Part shown: positions 43,600-53,324 of the stretch, one piece after another
Numbering within the stretch: position 1 is the first letter of the stretch
Layout: the number at the start of each line of letters is the position of its first letter
Origin: Paramarasmius palmivorus
Lineage: Eukaryota; Basidiomycota; Agaricomycetes; Agaricales; Marasmiaceae
Assembly: GCA_037176845.1 (NCBI GenBank)
Contig: JAYKXP010000118.1
Span: 62,001 to 126,000 of the forward strand
Reading direction: 5' to 3'
DNA: 64,000 nucleotides
The notes under the pieces: model-generated
Seen by the model: the letters and a program-made list of their open reading frames with translations, nothing else
Databases searched by the model: none
Told to the model about the DNA's origin: nothing
Made by a program: the position numbers and the translations under genes

Positions 43600-44335
43600 A
43601 TCGATATTATATCCTGCATGGTGCTGTAGTTAGCTAAATGAACGGTCAATGGCTTGACTCATTGCGACGACATTTCCAGATTATTTCCGTAGCTGAGCCA
43701 TCCATCCAGCCTCACTGGTCGCTGGAGCAGCTGGCTGATAATGGACGTTGTCAAGGAAAAGATTCAGAACGCACTTGCGTCATGCCTTGGCGAGCATGTA
43801 TCTTGTGGTTAGGGTTACAAGTCAAAGCGCTTCCCTCGGAGCGCCCGTGCTACAGCGTTGGGATGTTATGGTGCTTCCAGGCGCTATGTAGACCCTGAAT
43901 GAATGAAGCAAAGAATGTGTATTTCAAGACGACCAGCGTAAAGGAATGAGCGTATTAATACAGTCCAAAATCATAATGAATGTGAATGTATTTGTCCAGA
44001 GTCAAGTCAATCAAAAACCCAAGAAAAGTAAGTGCATGTTCGACGCTGGAGAGAGCGTCGTCAACGACGTTCAACTTCTCTCCGTCTGTGTCCACGGCTA
44101 CGCCGGGTTCTTGTCTCCTCACCCGAGTCAAATCGCGCGCTCGCTATATGGACCGATCGAGAATTTCAATCAGGGTTGTTCCTTTAACAGGGAGTGTATG
44201 CGCCTACCTCTCGCACGATTCGACCGATTTCCCACCACTTCAGCGTACGGTGGAGGTAGATCATCGTCTGCAACGTATAGTCAGCCAGACGCATACGCCA
44301 CGAATATATTATAGCTTACCCGACTCAACCGACGA
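43600..44335. repeat. Segmental duplicate of 17,560-18,250
   Basis: Collinear, with an extra segment of about 60-80 bp here near 43,905-43,985 that is absent in the other copy. It ends inside the last exon of the gene at 44,309. Confidence 0.65.
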
Positions 44336-44895
44336 TTCTCTCCTTCTCAGAACCACATCTTCCTCGTCTTGATCTTCAACCCATCGAGCATGAGGAACTA
44401 CATCATCGTCAGTTCATGACATTCGCTTTCAACACTCGAGATACGCCACTTACCCGGTGATCGAGACCTAACACGATATACATCCTCCATATCATACCGA
44501 CGAACAGGAACCATCTCCAGATAAGCAGTCCTCATCACCTTAGCCTTGTCTCGTCCCACTAACCGACCCAAACCACACATAACGAGGATCCCTTGTGCAG
44601 TCTTCACGATGACAATCCCGACAATCACCATAAACTCCCAGATGATCCAGTGAAAGTATCGCAATAGACGAACGTGGGCCAAGCCAAGTGAGATCAAGCT
44701 AATTTGGTGTTTGACCATAAGCTCCCCAATACATACACCCACAGCGATTGGAAGCAGGACTTTGACTGCACTCGTGTGAGTTTCCGGAGCTGAACACGCG
44801 CAGGAAGTGGTGTTGGGGGTGTTGTGTGGCATCGGGGAGAGAACTGGAATGGTTGGATTTGAGGATAACCGTGCTTTATATACCGGCGTAGACAT
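44309..44895 (-). CDS. Small multi-pass membrane protein, family unknown
   Basis: Two exons give 176 aa: 44454-44895 and 44309-44397, with a 56-nt intron (GTAAGT donor, CTGAC branch point, TAG acceptor). Hydrophobic segments lie at about residues 43-60 (AVKVLLPIAVGVCIGELM) and in 66-115 (ISLISLGLAHVRLLRYF, then EFMVIVGIVIVKTAQGILV). The C terminus is charged (WVEDQDEEDVVLRRRESSVE). A TATAAAG sequence lies only a few codons into this frame, so the true start may be the later Met of MPHNTPNTTSC. Order RLL...F, then a hydrophobic run, then RDK resembles the relic exons at 42,115-42,560. Confidence 0.5.
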
Positions 44896-46100
44896 TCGAG
44901 TGGCCGCCTTGAATAAAAGAATGAGCTGGCCTGGTAATTGGATTCGGACAAAGAATAATCACCGGGTCGTGGCATAATCAACACCGCGGAGAGTAGATAC
45001 AGGTGCGGATGGTGCTTCAAGCAACCTTCCTCGAATCGCCACCACTTCGTCCTTCTCCATACCTAACCTAAACCTGTCGGAATAGCACCAATCCAACCTC
45101 AACTCCATGCCCATAACCATTCCTCCAGACTGAAACAAGAGATAGCTCTGCAGTACAGCCCAACCCACGTCTACTGCACATGGCACCCTCCTGCCCCCAA
45201 CCCTGTGCCCACAGGTATACACCGCCGCATGCTCGTCTTCAAAAACGACTTCCCGTAACAAGGAAAGGGGTGATGAGGGGGAATGATGAACGGTTGAACC
45301 CCTCGGGAAGCTCCAGGAACGAGGCGGGGCGTGTCAAACAGCAGTGGCAGGGTGAACAAATGAAGGTTTCAAGTATCCTGGTTTCCGAGAGGGGAAATGG
45401 AGGAGGGAGGTAAATGTGTGTTCCAGTTTCGTAGTCGAACCTCTGAAAAAGCTATGGTGAGATGGATAACTTACGAGGGGGTAGCTCACCGAAAAGCTAT
45501 CTTCCTAGCCAACCCATTCAATTGTTGATAGCTGCGTCATATTCTTCCTGCCCAAGTCCAAGCGTCAGATTTTAAGGACCCAGGGAGAGGAAAAAGGAAG
45601 ATGGGAGTCAAGGAAAGAGTCACAAATGCCTACGTAATCGCGGTCCCGAATTTACCCGGGCGCCTATTCGTTATCATTGGAGGTAGTCTCGGGAACTGAT
45701 GATCACACTACACAGGTGATATGTGTATGTAACGGAATGTAGACTTCGCGTGTTATCAATGTTCTATACTTTTTGCCGCTTCAAGATGGAGACAGTTCAT
45801 TCTTGACAATGATACCCATGCATCATGCAACTGAAGCGATATAAATAAATAAATAAGCCAGGTGTAGGTCAGTTGTTCCTTTTATTCTATTTGCCTCATT
45901 CCTTCCAACAACTCAGCATTCTGTCTGCTCTCAAATACATTCTTGGCTGCTATAGCCCAGATCCGCGTTTTCGTCCGTCAAGGAAATTTACGTAAGTGGC
46001 AACTGATATCCCGCCATCTCCTCTGACGGCAGCAATCGTAGCAGATAATACTACTAGTACCTCCAGTAACCGTTTCTCCCATACAATGGCATTTCTGGGA
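44896..46100. other. Intergenic with a trace of the 5,850/14,220 repeat
   Basis: A diverged third copy of the duplicated 3' flank lies at about 45,430-45,650 (CTACGTAATCGCGGTCCCGAA compares with CTACGTAATCACGGCTCCGA elsewhere). An (ATAA)n tract is at 45,840-45,857. The minus-strand frame 44959-45261 is open but unrecognised. Confidence 0.4.
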
Positions 46101-46119
46101 CTCACGTTCTCATAACCAG

Positions 46120-46345
46120 CTATCAATGATCCTAGCTTTCCTCAGCCAAGGTCTTCACTTCTCTTCGGCGCCATTGCGACCGTAGATACCTGCACACCGC
46201 TTCAGATAGAATGGTCATTTACTGGTCCAGCCGCTCCAATCAATCTGACCATCAGTGATATTGGTGTTACTCAAAATCCTCCACCTACTTCGGGGGTGTC
46301 TACCAATGCATTTGCTAGTACTGAGCCTACTAAAGGATGATTACG
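46120..46345 (+). pseudogene. Fragment of a secreted-domain exon
   Basis: One frame encodes LLFGAIATVDTCTPLQIEWS and FTGPAAPINLTISDIG, a pattern common in agaricomycete secreted or single-pass proteins of the same general kind as paralogs A-D (weak link). It runs into the DIRS-like remnant at about 46,275 with no continuation found beyond it, so it is likely a truncated gene. Confidence 0.4.
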
Positions 46346-46756
46346 ACGCGAGCGAACATCAGGATAGAATGGTTCAAGATGGTGACAAATGCCTGATAGA
46401 TATTTTGAGACACTTTTCGGATCAATGAAGGTAGACATGTATGCTGCGAAATAGCTGAATGAATTTGGTGAGGGTTCGACAGGGAAGCCATGTTGATGAG
46501 TGAATCTGAACCACGCAGAGAGTCCAGAGTTGTAGGTGCTACTAGAGGTAGCGTCGATGTTGAGTCCTAGAACAGTGTTGCGTTGTTGGTCCAACTGTGA
46601 ACGGGACCATGTCGGTTTTAGCCGGGTCCGACGAACCGTACGATAGCGAGTCATGTCGGTACCACCCCCAACACATTCCGAGGGGGTAATAAGACATGAT
46701 GAGAATATGTGGTGAGATTGAGAGAGCAAGAGCAAGGGCTTCGAGTGATCAGGCAT
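46271..46756 (-). pseudogene. Truncated tyrosine recombinase, core-binding domain only
   Basis: About 161 codons. SSTYNSGLSAWFRFTHQHGF, SYFAAYMSTF and VSKYLSGICHHLEPFYPD are typical of the SAM-like core-binding domain of tyrosine recombinases in fungal YR retroelements. The frame ends at DTPEVGGGF before any catalytic Arg/His/Tyr, so it cannot act as a recombinase. Confidence 0.65.
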
Positions 46757-46867
46757 GATCTAGTCGTAGACCGAGAACAGCCCTCACAGACGTCGCAAAG
46801 ACTTTGTACGAGAAGCACTGATCCAGCCGTAGGCCAGGAAAGGCTCTCCCATACGTCGCCAGCAAAC

Positions 46868-48367
46868 TCAGTGACGCTCAGATTTTGGAAGGGTGGATGA
46901 TGAAGACGAGCCACCTGGACAATTGTCGCGAACATGGTCAGGTGACTCGCAATTGAGACAGACATGGCGTCGGCGATTAGGACAGGTTTTGTCACCGGAG
47001 CACTTCTTGTTGTTCCAGTTGCGGCAAATCTCTCGAGGACGAGAGGCAGCAGAAGAGGATGACTTGCGTGATGTTTGAGTGTTGTTGATACCTGAGGATT
47101 CAAGCCAGGACTCTTGGTTTTGAGAGAAGAACTCGAAGTCACTAAAGAGGACTTCCTTGTTTGCAGCCAAGACATTCTGGCGATTGTCTCGATCAAAGGA
47201 GATGATGTTTGGATGGAAGGAAGGCTGTCGGGTGCGAAAGCTGCGGAGAATATAATCTTCGTATGCTTGAAGTTCCGTCTCACGCCCCGAAAAGGCATGG
47301 GAAATGGCTCGGCGTAAATAAGACCAAGCTTCAGACCACTCGCTCTGGGTCTGAACGGTACCAGAGGAAGAGGATGGATGTAAGCGGGAGTAGAGGTTAT
47401 CAAGGCTGGTGTACTCCCCAGGAAGAACGGTTTTCCACTCCTCGAAATTGAGTGGAGGAGCATTACGCGAGTAGAGGACTTGCCTCGCTGCCTCCTTTGG
47501 GTCCCGAGAATAGTTCTCGAGCTGACGGCGGATGACTTCGCGGGAACCATGTTTCCTGCGCAGCTTCTTGAGATAACGTTCGTTCTTCGGGATGAAAGGG
47601 AAGAGCTTCTTGTTGAGCTTCGGCTTTTTGCGTGAGGAATGGTGAGAAGAACTGTCAGATGAGCTCGATGATGATGACGAACTGTCGTCTGACGGAGATG
47701 AAGATCGTTTACGGCGAGGCCGTTTATGCTTGTTGTGCTTTCGGGGAGGTGATGGTGATGGCGACCGCGACCGACTCCGTTTACGACCGTGATGTGGATT
47801 ATCATCAGATGAACCTGATGAGGAAGGAGACGATGGGTCTGGATTTCTGTCAGGGCTTCTCTGTCGTTCCTTCCCCTTTCCTGTGTGATCTTGATCCTTG
47901 GAAGGACCACCGCTACCTTCAACTTGCTTCTGGAGCTCGCCGGCAATGGCATCCCCTGTATCTTTACCTCTCCTAACTTCTCTATCATGATTGTCCAATA
48001 GGAGAACCCAGCCTTGGATACTTCGCCGTACTGCTTCACGGGTCGTAGGAACACTGAGACGTTGGCCCCCGGCATGGACCTGATCTTCCAAGGCAGTCTC
48101 GGCAGCTTTACGAGTGATTTTGCCATGCCGGTATTGTTCAACAACCTCATCCATGACTTTGCGGGAGTTCTGAGTGATGTCATCATGGAGCAACTGTGAA
48201 GCCGGTTGACTAGCTGGAGGAGAAGTGTTGGTTCGAGTGGGATGATTTGAAGGAGTGGGAGCAGTTGCAGCAGTGGAAGGTTGAGTGCTTGTTGAGCTCG
48301 TGAATATTCCCCGAAAGATGCCCTGCTGTGCCGCATTTGATTGATCTTTTGATGTCTTCGGTGCCAT
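46868..48367 (-). CDS. Gag-like protein of the DIRS-like element
   Basis: 499 aa. The N-terminal 180 residues are mostly disordered with a helical middle (DEVVEQYRHGKITRKAAETA). A long Ser/Arg/Lys tract follows, then a folded region with FEEWKTVLPGEYTSLDNLYS and WSYLRRAISHAF. The C terminus has two Cys/His clusters: CRNWNNKKCSGDKTCPNRRRH and CLNCESPDHVRDNC, the second a CCHC knuckle. It would package the element RNA. Start at 48367 (MAPKTSKDQSN). The frame is intact although the element is not. Confidence 0.7.
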   Translation of the reverse strand: MAPKTSKDQSNAAQQGIFRGIFTSSTSTQPSTAATAPTPSNHPTRTNTSPPASQPASQLLHDDITQNSRKVMDEVVEQYRHGKITRKAAETALEDQVHAGGQRLSVPTTREAVRRSIQGWVLLLDNHDREVRRGKDTGDAIAGELQKQVEGSGGPSKDQDHTGKGKERQRSPDRNPDPSSPSSSGSSDDNPHHGRKRSRSRSPSPSPPRKHNKHKRPRRKRSSSPSDDSSSSSSSSSDSSSHHSSRKKPKLNKKLFPFIPKNERYLKKLRRKHGSREVIRRQLENYSRDPKEAARQVLYSRNAPPLNFEEWKTVLPGEYTSLDNLYSRLHPSSSSGTVQTQSEWSEAWSYLRRAISHAFSGRETELQAYEDYILRSFRTRQPSFHPNIISFDRDNRQNVLAANKEVLFSDFEFFSQNQESWLESSGINNTQTSRKSSSSAASRPREICRNWNNKKCSGDKTCPNRRRHVCLNCESPDHVRDNCPGGSSSSSTLPKSERH

Positions 48368-48612
48368 AGCATGGGAAAAAGATAGAATGAGACGGAGTTG
48401 ATGGAATATAGAGATATATTCAGTGTAAGCAAAATTTTCTTGGTGAGCTGGCGACGTAGTGAGAAGAGCTACACAATAAACCTAGAATACATACCTGGCG
48501 ACGTAGTGAGAAGAGACAAGGAGGTTGTCTCACTCCGCCGCCAGTGATCAACTCTGCCGGAAGTTCGGTTAGCATGACGTGTACAACATGACGTAAAGGG
48601 AAAAAACCTTGT

Positions 48613-48706
48613 TCGTACTCACCACTGCCCTCTCGCTTACGACCTGGGAGGTGGAGAGGACATATCCCGCTTAGAGCGCGAGGCGCGGGGACGGTGAGTA
48701 CGAGGT
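48613..48706. repeat. Imperfect hairpin near the element end
   Basis: CGTACTCACCACTGCCC is followed about 60 nt later by its imperfect reverse complement GGGGACGGTGAGTACG. This may be the internal complementary region or end of the DIRS-like element, or an unrelated hairpin. Confidence 0.4.
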
Positions 48707-48720
48707 TATGGTATTGAGCT

Positions 48721-49079
48721 CGCTGCTGATGCAATTAATCTTGCATAGACTCGCAAGCTCGTCTAAACCCGATCATCTTATCCCACTGTCCCCTTTTCCG
48801 TGCTATTTTTAGATGTACGTCGCCACAAGTAATCGAAACTTGCCATTGAAATCTGTTCATGATGCAGGACATTCATCTACGATGCATAGGAACACTCTCG
48901 TCAGTATAACGATGAAAATCAATGGAAAACGCTACGTTCACACGATCCGTATGCTTTTCAATTTCGGTATCAGAAGTCGTAGATGGACATCAATGTTGCT
49001 GATCATGGTTGCAGAACACTGCCACTTCTGTACTTGAAGTACTTATACAAGGCAATCAGCAAATGCAACCAACCCAACC
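48721..49079. other. Promoter region of the 7TM gene
   Basis: No gene. It contains the likely 5' flank of the gene starting at 49080. Confidence 0.3.
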
Positions 49080-50390
49080 ATGGACCTAGACCCCCAATTG
49101 TCGCCTGACAGCTTTGAGAAATCATTCACGGTCCCTATCACTGCGACTGCGGTATATTCCTGTCTTAGCTTCAACATGCATGTGATTAACAACACATTCC
49201 AAAGGTTCAATTCCTGCTCTACGTTATTTGTTCCGCTCCATCGCCTCTATATACACAGTACTGATATTGATTTGCTCTTGCATAGGTACATACGCCGTCT
49301 TATATTCTATATGCGTGTTTATCCTGGCCAAACGGAGGAATAGCCGCTATCGGATCCATATTGGGTCAATGTCCGCTTTGTTTATCTTTACAACGATTGG
49401 GCTGGGAGCTAACATGACAGCGGTGTATCTGGGTGTTCGAGAGCAACTGCTTGGGGAGCAGAGGAGTGGTATCGCGGCATTTGATATGGGGTAAGTGTAG
49501 TTTTGGACAACTCTGTTGATAATTCTATGAACGGGACATAGGATAGCTGCCTGCATAATGTTTCTCTGCGCAAAGTGAGTCACTTTGTCCCGTAGTGAAA
49601 TGCACTCATGTTCTCTGTGTAGCATCATCGCTAACTGTGTACTGGTGAGTAATTCACTGACCAGTCTCGAGTTATAAGCTTGATTTTGCTGGCAGGTTTG
49701 GCGATGCTACTTTGTTTGGGGGCGTCAAGCACGGGTGATCATTATTCCTGTATTCATGTGCACCGTGACTAATGGTGAGCATTGTGCTTTCCTCATGAGA
49801 TATGCGACCTTCATGGTACCACCAGTACTTGGACTTGCGAGTGTCTTTGTTTCTCTGAAGAACCGGTCGTTTGTTGCGTTGCCTTTTGTGGGAGTAATAC
49901 ATTCACCACCAGTTCCGTTCACTTTGTTTGTGATCTTGAATGTCATAACAAATATAGGCATGACAGCCGTCATTGGTATGTCCTTCTCTATCAACTAAAC
50001 TTAGATTAACATACGGTTGCACAGCGGGGAGAATTTTTTATATCTGGCATTGGACAAAGGGACATCTCGATGGTAGAGTTCGAAGTGTTTATAAAACGGC
50101 GGTTTATGCTAGGTACATCCATTTTGATATTGCTCTTATCCGTTCCGTTTACATGGTAGTTGAGCAGTATAGAATCCGGGAGCATATACCCAGTATTCCT
50201 ACTTCTCTTTGCGTTCGCTGGATTGTCCATTCTCACGCAGGTTTTGTATTACTCGTTGACGCTGATCGTGGTAAGCTGTTGTTGGAATCTGATTAGAGTA
50301 GTTGAGTGAGGTTTTGTTTAGGGAATAGCACCAACACTTGTGGTAGTGCGCATGGGTTTGGGTGTCTGCATGTATGAGGACGAGGAGTAG
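49080..50390 (+). CDS. 7TM-type membrane protein
   Basis: Exons 49205-49490, 49542-49574, 49623-49644, 49696-49774, 49826-49975, 50025-50112, 50168-50270 and 50322-50390 join in frame for 275 codons plus stop. They give successive helices: SIASIYTVLILICSCIGTYA, then SALFIFTTIGLGANMTAVYL, ANCVLVWRCYFVWG with ARVIIIPVFM, FTLFVILNVITNIGMTAVIA, then GRIFYIWH, IESGSIYPVFLLLFAFAGLS and GIAPTLVVVRMGLG. The N-terminal exon (49080, MDLDPQLSPDSFEKSFTVPI) is clear, but its join to 49205 is off by one base, so either a splice site is missed or there is a frameshift. The family is common and unnamed in agaricomycetes; ligand and role are unknown. The interrupted gene at 20,554/38,420 is a paralog. Confidence 0.75.
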
Positions 50391-50630
50391 AGCTAAATTC
50401 TCACTATGGGTCGTCCGACAGCCTGAAGTATGAATGTTGAGGCCTGTCCTACTCTTTTTATTAATGATCTTTGCTAGATAATTCGCTATTTTTGAGCGAC
50501 CATGGTCCCACAACACACTCGTCTATTCCATTTACTATACACGGTCGGCAGGGTTGGGAGGTAGAAGTAGGTTATTCGGGTGTAACACTAGAGCACGAAG
50601 GTGCACTATGATTATGGTGCACAAACGACT

Positions 50631-51656
50631 GGCGTTAGCAAGAGGTGTCAGATTTCCCAGATTCGTATACGCGAAGTTTCGCGTGGCAAGGTGATTGGCG
50701 GGACGGCAGGTCATGCCGACGATGACATAAACAGCATATTTCTTTCCCCTTCACCGTCATCGCAGACTACAATGTACCCTGTTTTCCTTGACTTCCTCCT
50801 ATCCTCATCTTCCGCACGTCTGCAAATACAAGATTCATGTACAAGAAAGAAAATCAAGAGGCTGATTGAAGTAAATTTCTCAGTCTACCCTTGTTCATTC
50901 TTTTTGAAACTGAAGCTCCAGAGTGACTGGTACAATTGAGCTACGAAGTTGAGATCAGATGTGGTATCATGGGACAGTGAACCAGACTATAATGATGGTG
51001 GGTTCGCTCTGATATGCTCCGGTCATCTTTGTTCGCATTCACAGACTCTGGCTCTCAAGGCGTGATTGATATATGCAATCTTCGATTTGCTCATTTTCCG
51101 ACGTGATACTTGAATGTTGAACTCAAATGGTTTAAACAGGATGAGCATAGCTCTGATGCTCATGCGACTGAACAGCATGAAATAGATGAGTGGGGCAGTC
51201 TGTCACTATCATCAGTGCTTGCCCACACAAGGGTTACATGGAACATCGTCTACTCGCTAGCCTGTCATCCCGAAGGAATGCAAAGCTCGGACATGCTATA
51301 ATCATTATTGAAGGAATAGGAACGGTAACTGAGTCACAAGGAGAGGCGGAAAGAGTGATCATTTGAGGTGCTGCTGAATGTCCGCTCGAATAATATGTAG
51401 TTCCCAACTTGGGAAGACGTCATGTATAAATAATCGATAAAGAATACAGAAATCATATATTCATTGTGAACTCAGTACGTGGCCGAAAAACTATTACCGG
51501 GACAGAGGCCTCACGTTCGAAGACAGACGGGTTGTGTGTAGAAACAGAAACAAGGGATGTGTGCTGTCCGGCATGAGCTGCCGCCTCGCTTATCACCTTG
51601 CCACGCGAAACTTCGCGTATACGAATCTGGGAAATCTGGAACCTCTTGGGCGTTAG
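50631..51656. mobile_element. Non-autonomous hAT-like element, 1,010 bp
   Basis: Body 50639-51648. GGCGTTAG occurs at 50631-50638 and 51649-51656, an 8-bp target duplication. The ends are inverted repeats of about 85 bp starting CAAGAGGT and including CAGATTTCCCAGATTCG and a palindromic CGCGAAGTTTCGCG. No transposase frame lies inside. Confidence 0.75.
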
Positions 51657-51750
51657 CGCTCCGAGTCTCCTTAGCGCTCAGTCACTAACCTTAACCTTCT
51701 CGGCTAGCCCAACCCTAACCCAGAGAAGCGCAAGTTTTTTCTCAACAACC

Positions 51751-52303
51751 ATTATCGCCAAGGGGTGGACCCGATTCAAATCGGCGCAAGAGATTCGCTC
51801 GCGTGGCTTTTTGATATATCGATGGCCGACACTGAGCCGCATCCCAAATTTGGACATCTGAGTCACGGTGGTTCAACTTGGAAAGTATCTTCACAATTTA
51901 CATTCACGCACTCTCCTCCCGCCTTTGCCTTTGGAATATCTCAAGCTGTTAGATTACCCATGCACCCAACATGCACCTCGCTTCTAGGTTCTCTACGTCA
52001 AATGAGCCGTATTTTTGAGGTGACCAAAGGCTGTGTATGAATTACGTACTGACTCGTTTGCGATAGTCTTTCCAGAGGATAATTGGCATGATTCCAGCGT
52101 CTTATATTCATGCATGGCAAATAAGTTGGGTCAGAATATCACAAGTGAATTCACGAGCTACATTCGGTGTTGGCATTGGTGAAATCAAGTGTAGAAAACA
52201 GAACCGATTTCAACCTGCCCAGCTTCGGCCATCATTTCATCAAAAAACCACGCGAGCGAATCTCTTGCGCCGATTTGAATCGGGTCCACCCCTTGATTAT
52301 CGC
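51751..52303. mobile_element. Non-autonomous hAT-like element, 537 bp
   Basis: Body 51759-52295. ATTATCGC occurs at 51751-51758 and 52296-52303, an 8-bp target duplication. Inverted termini of about 65 bp start CAAGGGGTGGACCC and contain the palindrome CGATTCAAATCG. It encodes nothing recognisable and lies 95 bp from the previous element. Confidence 0.8.
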
Positions 52304-52399
52304 ACACCCTCATGACTACATCAGCCGATTGAAAACTCAGAGGATTATTGGTGCTGGTTTTGCTTGGCCGTAACGTACGTATCCCTGCGCTCACAAACT

Positions 52400-53316
52400 C
52401 GCTACCTCGCTAATCGACAATCAGTACTCCCACAGGCCCATCGTTGTTTCTACTGAATAGCAAGACTATCCAAACAAGCAGATCCCAACTCAACGCTTCA
52501 ACTCCCAACAAAACCCGCCAAAATCGCCAAAACCGTTCCATTCCCTCGATGGCCGCCTCGTCCAGATCACCTTGCAGGAAGAGAGGAATCACAAGTCCAG
52601 CTGGCTTTGGTCGGCTTTTTGAGACGTATCCTACTTCCTCCGGTGCCCTTGGCCTCTAACTGATTTTCCCAACTTCCATATGCTCGCCCGCTATGCTTGG
52701 TACTCAAACCTCGAATCTACCGTCTCACAATTTGATAACCCTAACCCAATAACGAACGAGAAAAATTGGTCATCCGACTTCCAGACCACCACGATCTCAC
52801 CTCCAGGTTATCGACGGCTAGCGCAGGACATACGAGAGGTGATCCAAGGCTGTTTGGGTAAAATAGAGTGCCAGGGCGTCGAGTCAGTGAGCTCCAGAGT
52901 ACTTTCTTATCCATCTAATGACATCTCTCCACAGATCGATAACGCAACTCTATGCAGAAGATGAAGGTTCAGGAGGAAGAAGCTGTGGCCGCAAACCTGC
53001 ATCTTGCATGTTCAGCTTGGAGAGGCGCGTGTACCATACTCCCTATCTTCCTCTATGCGCTGCGCTCATGAAACATTCAGGATATTCAGGATATTGCCGC
53101 TTACTCGACAGCTCTTTGCATGATCTCCCACGTCAACACGAAGACTTTCGATTCGAGCAATAAACCAACATGCGGTAGCCCCCAAAGTTGTCTGACTGTA
53201 CCATCTGGTCACGACGGCGGAGACAACTCTTGAAACACGCTGGGTGGTTTGGAGAACCTGTATACGTACGAGGCCCACGATCCACGAATTATCTCCCATT
53301 CTCACATGTGCATCGC
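52400..53316 (+). pseudogene. Unknown gene, left part, interrupted by a MULE
   Basis: The last part before the insertion encodes STNYLPFSHVHRSRT and continues in frame with VADKTFQTAYSVPLALFF at 56,060 once the MULE and one 8-bp copy are removed. Upstream, 52,680-52,860 is open with WYSNLESTVSQFDNPNPI and may be an earlier exon, but I could not close the joins. The function is not recognised. Confidence 0.35.
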
Positions 53317-53324
53317 TCTCGAAC
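53317..53324. repeat. Target-site duplication TCTCGAAC (left)
   Basis: The same 8 bases lie at 56060-56067 on the other side of the MULE. Confidence 0.75.

Larger units (their letters stand above)
46271..48720 (-). mobile_element. Remnant of a tyrosine-recombinase (DIRS-like) retroelement
   Basis: On the minus strand a gag-like gene (48367-46868) is followed by the N-terminal part of a tyrosine recombinase (46756-46271). No reverse transcriptase or RNase H is present and the recombinase catalytic domain is missing, so the element is deleted at its 3' side. Upstream, CTGGCGACGTAGTGAGAAGA occurs twice (about 48,445 and 48,493), with an inverted version TCTCACTCCGCCGCCAG at 48,527, as expected of the complex ends of DIRS elements. 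The boundaries are approximate. Confidence 0.6.

Noticed and set aside
46651..48432. 593-codon minus-strand frame overlapping the DIRS-like gag
   Set aside because: It is a shadow frame of the Ser/Arg-rich gag (46868-48367), with no motifs of its own.
51700..51720. Telomere-like CCCTAACCC
   Set aside because: Only single short copies here and near 52,737 (also GGTTAGGGTTA at 17,771 and 43,808); no array, so no telomere or interstitial telomeric block.
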